Part shown: positions 25,801 to 35,100 of the stretch, piece after piece
How the letters are laid out: every line of letters starts with the position of its first letter
Numbering within the stretch: the first letter of the stretch is position 1
Source of the DNA: Meloidogyne chitwoodi
Taxonomy: Eukaryota; Nematoda; Chromadorea; Rhabditida; Meloidogynidae
DNA: 64,000 nt
Direction: 5' to 3'
Assembly: GCA_015183035.1 (NCBI GenBank)
Contig: JACZZP010000002.1
Coordinates: 930,001-994,000, forward strand
Translations under genes and position numbers: made by a program
The notes under the pieces: generated by a model
Database searches by the model: none
What the model saw: the letters and a program-made list of their open reading frames with translations, nothing else
Told to the model about the DNA's origin: nothing

Positions 25801-28800
25801 TATCAAAACCCAGGGGAACGAAGAACGCGCTTTCATTGACCCAACTACTCTAATGGTATCCTCAAAAGCTCGAAAGGCTCCCTGCTCCCAATACAGAAAA
25901 ATTCCCATTCAAATTAATGGAATACTGAAAGAAATAGACCAAATCACTGGTGAGGAAGCAACTCTTTATACTCAAGTCCTCACCAGTAAATCTTTTCATG
26001 AAATAGAGGCACCAAAAATTATACCTCATGCCTTCCATCACCTAGTACTAGTTAACCTAACTGACATAATCACCCATTCTTATCTCTCTAGTTTAGCTGA
26101 AGTAAGCCAAATAACATTTAGAATTGAACAACAGAACTCCGCCATTAAACCAACAATGTCAGCTGACTGGGAAGAAGTAAAAAAGGAAATAATAAACGAA
26201 ACAATAGGTGACTGGTCCGGGATCCAAAATTGGTTTTGTTTAATAGTATGCACAATAGCTGCTATTGACCTTATTATTAGAATTTCAGCTTTATTAATCG
26301 AGAATTATTTGAAAAATTTTACTATAATCCGCAGCCTTGGGACCCTCATTCAAAGCAAACCCAAGACCCTACCAAACTCAAATGAAAAACCACAGCCTGA
26401 AGTTAATAATAAACATCAGGCTCGATTTAAAAATCATCCCTCACAAATAATTCTAGAACTAGGCCGTCCAGAAGAAGGACAGCCGAGCAAATGGCCCCCA
26501 TCTGTTACAAAATTCCCGTTAGTACGTCCTAACCCCACTACTAGAAAAACGAACACACAAACTCCCAAACAAATTCGCAGTCGATCTCAATCATCTAGTG
26601 TTCTCATTCAAGTAACCCCCACCTTTATACCTTTCAGTCTCCCAGTAATATGTGTTACATTAGACTCGATGAATTTCGACTGTTTAATAGACACCGGTTC
26701 AACACTCTCTTTAGCCCCGGTAGGACTCGCAAATGATCTTAATAGCACCATAATTGAAGGAGAAATCGTGGTAATAACACCTTCAGGTCACAATGTCCCA
26801 ATAATAGGAAAAACCTCAGTTGAAATAATTATTTGTTCCAGCTCAAGGGAAATAGATCTCTATTTAGTTCCAGATGACAAATTTATAGGTGAAGGATCAT
26901 TTCAAGTAATACTTGGATGCGATCTCTTCTCCCACCTTCCTCCTATTTCTCTTGACTTCACTCGCTCTCTTTTCTATGTTGGAGAGGAGTGTACATCTTT
27001 CACTTACGCCAGTATCAATACGCCCTATATCTTAGCCCTCTCGAATAATTTTTACAATTCCACTATCACAGCATTTATAAATAATACCCAGTTTCGCTGT
27101 CTCGCGGACACTGGTGCAACTTTTACAGCAGCTCCCTTAAGCATAGCAGAAAAATTGAGTAGCCCCATAAAATACGAAAAACTAGGTGCTATAAGCGCTT
27201 CTGGTCACCACATGCCAATAATAGCCTCAACTAGCACAAAAATCTGGATAGCCGGACACCTAATCCCTCTTGAAATTAAATTTGTAGAAGACAAACACTT
27301 CCACAACACAAAAGACTATGACATTATTCTCGGGTGTGACACTTTTGCCAAACTCCCTCCCTTAACTTTTAATCACAACGAAAATATACTAACCATTGGA
27401 ATTAATTCTACACCAATGGGAAATATTCCTGGATCACGATCATCCATAGGAATTCATGCCCTAAAATCCAGCACAATCCCCCCAGAAAGTCAATGCCTTA
27501 TTCCGATAAAAATTGATTTAACTAATTCTCATATCTTATCAATTGATCAATTAGACAGAAGACTCGCTAACCAGAACTTCAGTCTAATCCCCACTGTTAT
27601 TCACCCCAAAAACAACTTATCAGTACTTCCAATAATCAATCCCACCCAAGAACCCAAAAACATTTACAAAAATATGACCATTGCTTATGCAACGGAACTA
27701 ATTTTTGACCCAGAGCTTTTAATCTTTAAGGAAACCCACCATAATTCAATCAGATCTTTTCAGATCACTGACCAAAAATCCCCAATAGAAGAAGACTCAA
27801 CATTTATCATAGACTTTTCAAAATCATCAGTAAAAGGACCCGAACTAGAATCCCTCAAATCCCTCTGCAATGAATTTTCTGACATATTTAGCAAATCTCA
27901 ATACGACCTAGGATCATGCAAAGCAGGATCCCACAATATTGTCACCACAACCCAAGACCCGATAAACTCCAAACCCCACAGAACCCCATTCAAATACCGA
28001 GATGAGCTTAAAAAGCACATCGAGCAATTGCTAAACTCGGGGGTAATGATTCAGTCAGACACCCCATGGGTATCTAATCTAGTCTTAGTTCAAAAAAAGG
28101 ATGGAGGTTTAAGACCCTGCATCGACTTTCGGAAACTAAATGAAATAACGGTTCCTGATCATTTTCCCCTTCCTAGACTCGAAACAATCATGGAAAAAAT
28201 AGGTAGCTGCCACCTTTATAGCTCACTAGACTTATCATCTGGGTACTTCCAAATCCCCTTAACTGAAGAAGCATCGCGGAAATGCGGTCTCATAACAGAA
28301 GAAGGGGTCTTTCAAATGACTCATCTTCCGTTTGGACTGAGAAACGCAACCGCCGCCTTCAGCCGTACCATGTCACACGTCCTTTCAGGAGTTGAAAATG
28401 TCATAACATACGTGGATGACATTCTAGTATATACAAAACCCCCTGAAATTTCTGAACACCTTAAATCACTAAGAAATGTCTTTGAACGCTTCCGACTATT
28501 CAACCTCAAACTATCCCCAAAGAAATGTAGATTCGCAACTAACTCAATGGAATTCCTAGGACACACTGTATCTGGAAACGGATTCATACCCTCACTCTCC
28601 CGAATAGAAATAATTAAAAATCTCCCAGCCCCCACGAACCTCAAACAGGCTAGAAGAATTGTCGGAATGGCAAGCTTCTATAGAAAACATATCCAGGGAT
28701 TCGCGACAATTGTCGAACCCTTAACTAGTCTTAATAGAAAGAACAAAGCTTTTGAATGGGGTCAAAAACAAGAACAAGCATTCCAAAAAATCAAAGAACT

Positions 28801-30859
28801 TTTAGCTAAAGAACCCATTTTAACCTTTCCCGATTATAAATTACCTTTCCATATTTTCACAGATGCCTCAAGTGTAGGCCATGGAGCAGCTCTCATGCAG
28901 AAGCATGACGAAAAATACTGTGCAATCGCATACGCCTCCCGAAGCCTTTCCCCAAATGAACAAAAATGGCCTCCAGTTCAAATTGAACTTGGAGCCATAA
29001 TTTATGCCCTCAGAACCTTCCGCCCCTACATCTATCTTTCTGAAGTCGAGTTACACTCGGATCACCGCCCTTTAATTTATCTTCAGTCAAAATCCCAACA
29101 ACACCCTCAATTAGCAAGATGGCTAATTGAAATCCAAAATTATAATATAAAAATTGTCCACATAGAAGGTAAGAAAAACACACTAGCAGATGCACTCTCT
29201 CGCGCTCACTCAACCCCAAACACTGAAGAACTTGAAGACATAATTCAATTTCCCGTTTGCCTTTCTCTAAACATATGTGATCGAATCGTCATAGACCCCA
29301 TAATAAACACAGTAACAATCAGAACAAGAGATGGAACTCATAGAGTTGATCTCGTTCTAGAACAGAAAAATGATCCAGAAATTTCCCCAATAATTAAATT
29401 TCTTATCGATGGAACCTTACCTGACTTAGATGAAGAAGCACAGCAAGATTTCGTTACTAAAACACAAAATCTTACTATATCCTCTGACATTCTCTATTAT
29501 AACCCCCCAGAATCCCTACCCAGAATTTATGTACCAACCTCCCTCCGTTCACTAATATTTGATTCATTCCATACCTCAGCTTTTGGAGGAGGACATATGA
29601 ACCTCCGCAAAACGATTCATAAATGTTCGCGACGATATTATTGGCCCAAAATTTACTCTGACATATTAATATGGACGAAACAATGTATTATATGTCAACT
29701 CCGTCACAATCCAATTCCACTATATAGGGCAGAAATGCGATCCGTTCCTGCAAATACGTTATTTGCTCGCATAGGATTAGATTTAGCTGGACCCCTTCCT
29801 TTAACCGAAATGGGAAATAGGCACATTCTTAACATTATTTGCTGGTTTACCAAATATGTAATAGCGATACCTGTCCCAAACACGAAATCTCAAACCATTG
29901 CATACGCCCTTTTCAAAAATGTATACCTCAAATTCGGAGGATGCACTGAACTTTTAACCGATAATGCCACAACATTCACCTCAGAATTTTTTAAATCATT
30001 TTGTTCCCTCCTTTACATAAATAAAACTTACTCCACTCCTTACCACTCTCAAGGGAACAGCGTAACTGAAAGATCATTCAGGACGTTTCATAACATACTC
30101 GCAAAATATATTAACCCAAATGAACCAAACTTTGATGAGTTTCTTGACGCAGCGGCATTTTGTTATAATACCTCTGTACATGAAACCACAAAAGAAACCC
30201 CTTTCTTTCTCGTCTTCGGAAGAGACCCAATATTTTCAATTGACCAAGTAATGGACTCATCACTTTCCAACATACCCCAACACACTGACCTTACTGATTT
30301 TAAGACAAGACTAATCCTCTCACTCAGAAAAGCCTGGAACTCGGCGGCGGAAGCCACCAAGAACGCACAGGGAAAATCCAAAACTCAATATGACAAGCAC
30401 TCCCGGTCTCAAATTATTGCAATTGGAGATCGTGTCCTTCTTAGGAATTATACAGGTAAACCAGGAACCTCGCAGAAATTCAATCTTCCCTGGAAAGGAA
30501 TATTTCGAGTAATAGATGCCGATGACATACACGCAACTATAATAAGTTGTACGGCCCCACAATCCAAGCCTCAACGTGTACATCTAAATCAGATAAAGAA
30601 ATTCCTGGGTCCTGAAATAAGCACACCAGCACTAACCACACCCGAAATCCCGATAAGAGAAACAGAAGCATTAAAGGAATCTCAGGCAAATGAGCTTGAT
30701 GATTTCGTAGGTTACAATCACTTCCAAAATAATAGCACAAATACAAAACAAGCAGAACCTCTAACTGAACACCCAACTTCAAACACACAAGATGACAATG
30801 ATGAGATAACCTACACCCAATCCAAACACAATTACAATCTTAGATCCAAGAAAAACTAA
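22886..30859 (+). CDS. Gag-Env-Protease(x2)-RT-RNaseH-Integrase polyprotein
   Basis: Single 2,657-residue frame. Domains in order: coiled N-terminus; retrotransposon Gag core about 175-345; CCHC zinc knuckle 445-458; internal signal peptide 580-597; an envelope-like glycoprotein region to about 1,165 with many cysteines and N-glycosylation sequons, a furin-type KRTKR at 853-857 and a transmembrane helix 1,116-1,138; retropepsin 1 (DTGS 1,269-1,272); retropepsin 2 (DTGA 1,408-1,411); RT about 1,700-1,895 with YVDD at 1,842-1,845; RNase H about 1,945-2,110 (TDAS, HSDHRPL); integrase with an H-H-C-C zinc finger and catalytic D2299, D2359, E2395; and a C-terminal SH3-like tail. All catalytic residues look intact. 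The ATG at 22,886 follows an in-frame stop, so the start is secure. The Env resembles glycoprotein precursors of invertebrate negative-strand RNA viruses in layout; that family call is tentative. Confidence 0.95.
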   Translation: MSETDTSENKDTLVIDKRLFTGRIGTPKFSDLDTIMNATSLLEDSVNHSFRAVNRRVNNGAEAISKISGDLNTGLLTLAKRIDTLNIPEVPTPRHPTDNNTNLINLTPINAAGSSQQQSNALINSTNPPQKLNPPPSAPPYKADDTNIQISDDEEDNLGLLAGLTFDYLPNSHGPVSIYSGESSGTFSSWAQKFLDYMEGTSQKLDEPSKIGRLKMFLDGIPRQVLEELPSEDKNTLSKALDSLKRALDTPIRAQLAKQSLSLCRQKEDESIDRFVDRLIPLVFAAYPEQTPQSKKDILKAIFLDKIKEEIAFYVRVGITPHQSFEEVRVKALEVENLIQTRKQKHHQEQWMNAISQENQQTPPRFPPGNFTSWQNNPNTNFPSTSNTNYNPQSTNWLSYQTPSNFRGGPQNFSRPQNFPRPQTQQNFSQSQNRNSFNSNTFKTCNYCHKMGHVISECYTRARIYGPFPNRNRSSNPNFQPIRNNNSYYPRQNRNNPDNQNNTERLNSLDIHETINHLKPPDTSNEIQNINSLVITPLESEREQINGENSDKPTTPTRIENWESTTNKLNFSIAPFITRMSYIIIILIILITGSLSFSRKTPTGYNYQSPMICQTEQQGEYWTLPNFAPCPRLRQNFTSIPVPQNIRLYRLNAFKQANKAWACRIIKKGEDEYTNPTSDLIRRSIQPINIFVPPNNCQEMVSNKICKFGTLKEEAGLWHTDNRIFYEKRYPIFGWSWRSHNSFNCYVFKTEISIPHESEILQSPLGSMAHCKYLSGNCTLYDNTTLIWEPSPENQCRYILIGEYSGHIMDDIWLGDNIDLGLSPNTKTPTTFDCNKTLKITEQGFAFEKIKSKRTKRSFEWDWDHETLISDSQLEGQLTYLDHEVKESLVFQFSHSLKQLCEFAEETRKWTTTALLSNPTTLARAILSNPNIVARHISGNTLKIWPCVPLTSSQYKISPTNLETCFDLLPIIIKTQGNEERAFIDPTTLMVSSKARKAPCSQYRKIPIQINGILKEIDQITGEEATLYTQVLTSKSFHEIEAPKIIPHAFHHLVLVNLTDIITHSYLSSLAEVSQITFRIEQQNSAIKPTMSADWEEVKKEIINETIGDWSGIQNWFCLIVCTIAAIDLIIRISALLIENYLKNFTIIRSLGTLIQSKPKTLPNSNEKPQPEVNNKHQARFKNHPSQIILELGRPEEGQPSKWPPSVTKFPLVRPNPTTRKTNTQTPKQIRSRSQSSSVLIQVTPTFIPFSLPVICVTLDSMNFDCLIDTGSTLSLAPVGLANDLNSTIIEGEIVVITPSGHNVPIIGKTSVEIIICSSSREIDLYLVPDDKFIGEGSFQVILGCDLFSHLPPISLDFTRSLFYVGEECTSFTYASINTPYILALSNNFYNSTITAFINNTQFRCLADTGATFTAAPLSIAEKLSSPIKYEKLGAISASGHHMPIIASTSTKIWIAGHLIPLEIKFVEDKHFHNTKDYDIILGCDTFAKLPPLTFNHNENILTIGINSTPMGNIPGSRSSIGIHALKSSTIPPESQCLIPIKIDLTNSHILSIDQLDRRLANQNFSLIPTVIHPKNNLSVLPIINPTQEPKNIYKNMTIAYATELIFDPELLIFKETHHNSIRSFQITDQKSPIEEDSTFIIDFSKSSVKGPELESLKSLCNEFSDIFSKSQYDLGSCKAGSHNIVTTTQDPINSKPHRTPFKYRDELKKHIEQLLNSGVMIQSDTPWVSNLVLVQKKDGGLRPCIDFRKLNEITVPDHFPLPRLETIMEKIGSCHLYSSLDLSSGYFQIPLTEEASRKCGLITEEGVFQMTHLPFGLRNATAAFSRTMSHVLSGVENVITYVDDILVYTKPPEISEHLKSLRNVFERFRLFNLKLSPKKCRFATNSMEFLGHTVSGNGFIPSLSRIEIIKNLPAPTNLKQARRIVGMASFYRKHIQGFATIVEPLTSLNRKNKAFEWGQKQEQAFQKIKELLAKEPILTFPDYKLPFHIFTDASSVGHGAALMQKHDEKYCAIAYASRSLSPNEQKWPPVQIELGAIIYALRTFRPYIYLSEVELHSDHRPLIYLQSKSQQHPQLARWLIEIQNYNIKIVHIEGKKNTLADALSRAHSTPNTEELEDIIQFPVCLSLNICDRIVIDPIINTVTIRTRDGTHRVDLVLEQKNDPEISPIIKFLIDGTLPDLDEEAQQDFVTKTQNLTISSDILYYNPPESLPRIYVPTSLRSLIFDSFHTSAFGGGHMNLRKTIHKCSRRYYWPKIYSDILIWTKQCIICQLRHNPIPLYRAEMRSVPANTLFARIGLDLAGPLPLTEMGNRHILNIICWFTKYVIAIPVPNTKSQTIAYALFKNVYLKFGGCTELLTDNATTFTSEFFKSFCSLLYINKTYSTPYHSQGNSVTERSFRTFHNILAKYINPNEPNFDEFLDAAAFCYNTSVHETTKETPFFLVFGRDPIFSIDQVMDSSLSNIPQHTDLTDFKTRLILSLRKAWNSAAEATKNAQGKSKTQYDKHSRSQIIAIGDRVLLRNYTGKPGTSQKFNLPWKGIFRVIDADDIHATIISCTAPQSKPQRVHLNQIKKFLGPEISTPALTTPEIPIRETEALKESQANELDDFVGYNHFQNNSTNTKQAEPLTEHPTSNTQDDNDEITYTQSKHNYNLRSKKN
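24623..26380 (+). other. Envelope-glycoprotein-like segment inside ORF1
   Basis: Residues 580 to about 1,165 of ORF1. It starts with a hydrophobic signal-peptide-like stretch (580-597). Next is a cysteine-rich ectodomain half with sequons such as NFT, NCT and NTT. A basic KRTKR site at 853-857 fits furin cleavage. A second half of amphipathic, leucine-rich sequence leads to a 23-residue transmembrane helix (1,116-1,138) and a polar tail. This is the layout of a cleaved viral fusion glycoprotein. It lies in frame between the Gag zinc knuckle and the protease, with no stop on either side, whereas retroviral-type env normally lies 3' of pol. No inactivating break was seen. Confidence 0.8.
26627..27400 (+). 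other. Tandem retropepsin domains in ORF1
   Basis: Two successive aspartic protease cores. The first has DTGS at 1,269-1,272, a later VITPSGHNVPI strand and a VILGCDLF motif. The second has DTGA at 1,408-1,411, an ISASGHHMPI strand and IILGCDTF. The two catalytic aspartates are 139 residues apart, and matched motifs in both halves show a domain duplication. Retropepsins normally work as homodimers of one domain, so a linked pair could act as a single-chain dimer. Confidence 0.85.
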
Positions 30860-31201
30860 CAAAATACCAAAATTTGTTCATAAACCCTTAAATTTTCGAA
30901 ATTTCAGAAATTTGACCCTAACTACCCTTAAACCAAAAATTTTAAAAAACTGACTGGTCATTTTGTAGCTGATACTTTTCTGTATATGCTACAGTCGACC
31001 TGATCCCATTCGCTTTTACCGTTATATTTCTTGTTCGATTTAGCTCACCCAACAATCCCCCCTAATGGAAAAATTCACATCCAATCACTTCCTAGCAAAA
31101 TCTTCTTCTGTAAACCCGAGTAGTGAATCTCAATCAGTATCCAACCCTCCGTCAGAACCATATCCAGAAGCCCTAACTCCTAATTTCTCTCTTTCAAAAA
31201 T

Positions 31202-31361
31202 CTCAAGGATTACAAGAACCTTGAGGGCAAAACTTTAAACCCATTAAACAAGGTGTACACGCATCTCTCCGCCAAGCGGAATATACCGTTTTAATCAGGA
31301 AATAATACTCTATACATGGTGTGGTCGGGATAATGCAACTCCCAAAATTCATCAAAAAAAG
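31202..31361 (+). repeat. Inter-ORF diverged direct repeat, copy 1
   Basis: Begins CTCAAGGA and continues with blocks ACGCATCT, CGCCAA/CGACCAA, and TACTCTAT...ATGGTGTG shared in the same order with copy 2, which lies 314 bp downstream. By-eye identity is moderate, so the duplication is old relative to the LTRs. Confidence 0.7.
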
Positions 31362-31515
31362 TTATAACTCAAGGACCACTACAAGGCCTTGACGACAAAA
31401 ATTCATATCTCACCAAAATTTAATATTTCACTTTAAACCCAAATAGCAAATCTTAATTAGCATTAAATCAACCTTTAAAATCTTTATTGGAAACTTTAAG
31501 ACTTAATTTCAAAAA

Positions 31516-31681
31516 CTCAAGGACCTCACGGACCTTGGGGACAAAATTTCAAAACCTATCAACCTCCTGAATACGCATCTTTCTGCCGACCAAAACATAT
31601 CATTATAACCAAGAAACATTACTCTATTTATGGTGTGCTTGGGAAATTCCAACTCCTTATAATCAAACTTATAGAAAAGGG
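31516..31681 (+). repeat. Inter-ORF diverged direct repeat, copy 2
   Basis: Second copy of the unit starting at 31,202. Shared ordered blocks include CTCAAGGA, CCTTG.GG.CAAA, ACGCATCT, TTACTCTAT and TGGTGTG, with scattered substitutions between them. Confidence 0.7.
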
Positions 31682-32118
31682 AAGGAGAATTATTTGATGG
31701 GGTCAATAAAACGGCAAAGAAGTCATACAAATTCTATACTATTTTCCTCTTTTCTAAAATACATCACATATAAACTTTCTTATATTAAAATATCTCAAAA
31801 TATTAAAAGTAACACTAATTCAAGAATCTTAAGATCTTGAACTATGATTTATCCATCAAATTCACATAATTTAGTCAAACTTTTTACCCAGAAGTATCTC
31901 TAGTCTAACATTTTCCCTCTCACAAGCTTCTAATTATAACCCTCTTAATCCTTTAAAATCCTTCCATAAATGTAAAAATTTTAATTCCCCATTTGAGTCT
32001 CAGAAATTTTACACAATTATCTAATAGGACCAACATTATACTATATCGTGAAATTTACATTTTATCTCACTTAATTTTATGTATATTAATGACACAAAAT
32101 TAAGATTTGTTAATATAA

Positions 32119-35100
32119 ATGGCGAAAAAGATTTCAAAGAATAATTCAAAAACATCTAAAAATATTAAATTAAATAAATCTAAAAATATGGAAAATAATA
32201 ATTCAACAACTACTTCTGTTCAATCTGAAAATGCACTTGAGACTCAAAATTCGGAAACTTCTCCTCAACCCATCAATGATAAAAATGAAGAAACAATGGA
32301 AATTGATCAACAACAACAAAATGAAAATAAACAAACCCCCTCTGAAACTGATACAATACTCCTTTCTTCCCCTCCAAAATCACCCACTGGTAATGAAAAC
32401 CCCCAATCCTATCCCGGAACCGAAAATCCACCTCTTACTCTTGTTTCTGAAAATTCTCCACCCACCTCTGGAACTATAAATCCCCCAACATCCCTCCCGG
32501 AACCATCAATTACCGCCGATAAGGTAATCCCAACAAAATCCCCCAATGAAGCATCCAGATTCGTCACCATCCGTGAGAAGCCTGAGAACACCCTGTCCCG
32601 TTCCCCCTCACTTTCACCCGACCTCCTGACTCACTCCCTCACACCTGAATCTCTGGACCAGTCCCGCACTCCCGAACCCACAGGTAAGGAAACTCCCGAC
32701 TCTGAATGGTCACCCCTTAACTATGGCTGGTCCCCAATTAGGAAAGTCATAAATCCAACTCCCCCTCCACCAACTGAACAAGAAATTTTTGAAAATTCAA
32801 ACCCTCAACAACTTCCTCCACAACCCATCACCGGACTTGAACATAATAAATACTTTATCTCCAGAACATTTCCCAGAACCATAGCCGCAAAAGCCTCCCG
32901 GGGATCCAAATCATTCTCCTGGCCCGACTTTCTTGAACTAGAACCCAATTCCCTTGAACTAAGTATAGGAGACTTAGTTCAATTCCAAAATTTCCGCCCT
33001 TTAAATGAAACCGAACTTGCAAACCAACCCACACTCCCACCCAAAATACTTTATCTTGGCCTAAACCCCCTCCTGATAAGTCCACAATACCCCTCCCTCC
33101 AAGGTCAAGGATTCATAATTAATATTAAGGACTTATTCACAGAATCCGGCACCCCCATCTGCAAAATGGCCCTCATCCAAACTGACTCATCCGTCCTCCC
33201 CAACCTTGTCCCCTTAGACCCCAACCACAATTTCCAGGTAGGTTCTCATATTGGGGTACTATGTAAAACACTCCCTGTAGGATCAATAATTTTTGAAAAT
33301 TATATTTTACCACAATCATTTCCAGCTAGACCTTCAACGAGAAGATCTGGACCAAATAACACCATCACCATCCAAATAACAACCCCATCAGAGTATGTTT
33401 TTCCTTTTAAAATTAATAGAAATAAAATAAATGAAATAAATACACATAAAATCATTGCAGCCTCACTCCACACACTAGCATATACACAAAACACTATTCA
33501 CACCTCAACACAAATTCACACTACTTTAAACTCACACCCTAATTCCAAGAATGACCAGCTTTTTATCGTTAATCACACCCCCAAAAATCTGAGAGAATTA
33601 GTAACCTTTACCAGAATTTGGGAAAAAGACTCCCCAATTCTAGCCACAATTGAAACTAACCCGGACACCCCCATTGCTCATGGAACAATTTTGGAATTAC
33701 TGACAGAATATACCACCTTTAAACTAACAATCACAATCCACCTAAAATCGATACCAAACCTAGAATGGGAAGGTCGCCTTGAAGGGGTAATGGTACACCT
33801 TCAAGTCCCCTACTCCTCCAACCAAATAATCCAAAGGGCAAATTCATGGGCTTTATGTAGCCCATTAATATGTTCTGACCTTAATTCCCCTCAGAGTACA
33901 ATTTTAAAACAAATACTAGGAATAGATATAAATCCCCCACTCTCTAACACCCGAAACCTTTATCACTCAACATTTGCCTTAGAACTCGAAAGCCCCCCTA
34001 ACAAAGAACAATTACAAGCAATTGATCTTGTTATGAACCCAAAACCCTCCATTATAGTCACTCTTGCCCCACCTGGTACTGGAAAATCCCGAATTGTCGC
34101 AATAATGGCCCTGGAATTAATGAAAAATGAAAAAACCCCCATGATAATTGCTCACAGCAATATAGCCATGAGTAAAATCGTCGAATATATCTGTCCCGAA
34201 TTATCCAAAATTAACAAAACTGCCCTCATTTTACTCTCCGCCCGAGCCAAAGAACAATATATGGACCTATTTGGAAACTTTAAAGACCACCTATTGATCA
34301 CCTCCCTCAATGACATTGACCTAGAATCCCTCAAAGGTAAGGAACGTAGGATAGCCCTTAGATATAAAGAAAAAGCCTTTACCAAACCCAAAATGGCTGA
34401 TGAAAAATCAACTGCCATTATTGTGCTAAATTCCATCATATCCCCCCAGACAAAACTCTCAACTGTTTCTATGTGTGAAGACGTTTCATCGCTCATACTA
34501 AATACAACGCACTTATTTATAGACGAAGCCGGACAATCTCCCACTAATCAGATAATCCACATTTTAACCCATGGAGTAAAATTAGAAAAAGTTTTTATAA
34601 CAGGCGACCAAAAACAATTAGGAGTTTACAAAGAAGACATCCCTAAATACCTCCACCAATTTGCCTTTAATTCCATCCTTGACCACACTCTTTCCATCCC
34701 CGCCATCCCAAAAATAAAACTTATCACATCTTACCGAAGTCACCCCATAATTACCCGAATAATTGCAGACACATTCTACGAATCCGAATTAATACCTGGA
34801 GTCATAGCAGAAGACCGATCCCATGCCCTATCATTCCCCTTCCCGATAAGTAATGTCCCCATTCTTTTAGTTGATATTCCAGAAAAAGATGAACGAGACA
34901 CCCATTCCTTCTCCCGTTTTAACACAGCACAGACTAACCTTGCACGAACTATCACCGGAAAATTCCTCGAAACCACTAACCTCCCTATAGTAATAATATG
35001 CCTGTATAAGAAGCAAGTTGAAGAAATTAAAAACTTCAACCTGCCTAGGACCACCTGTATCACTGTGGACGCCTTCCAAGCTAGAGAAGAGTCCATAATA

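Larger units (their letters stand above)
30860..32118 (+). other. Inter-ORF spacer of the retrotransposon
   Basis: About 1.26 kb between the ORF1 stop and the ORF2 start, without an ORF of note. It contains a diverged direct repeat (31,202-31,361 and 31,516-31,681). The segment just before ORF2 is AT-rich and could hold an internal promoter or splice acceptor for ORF2 expression; none was identified with confidence. Confidence 0.6.
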
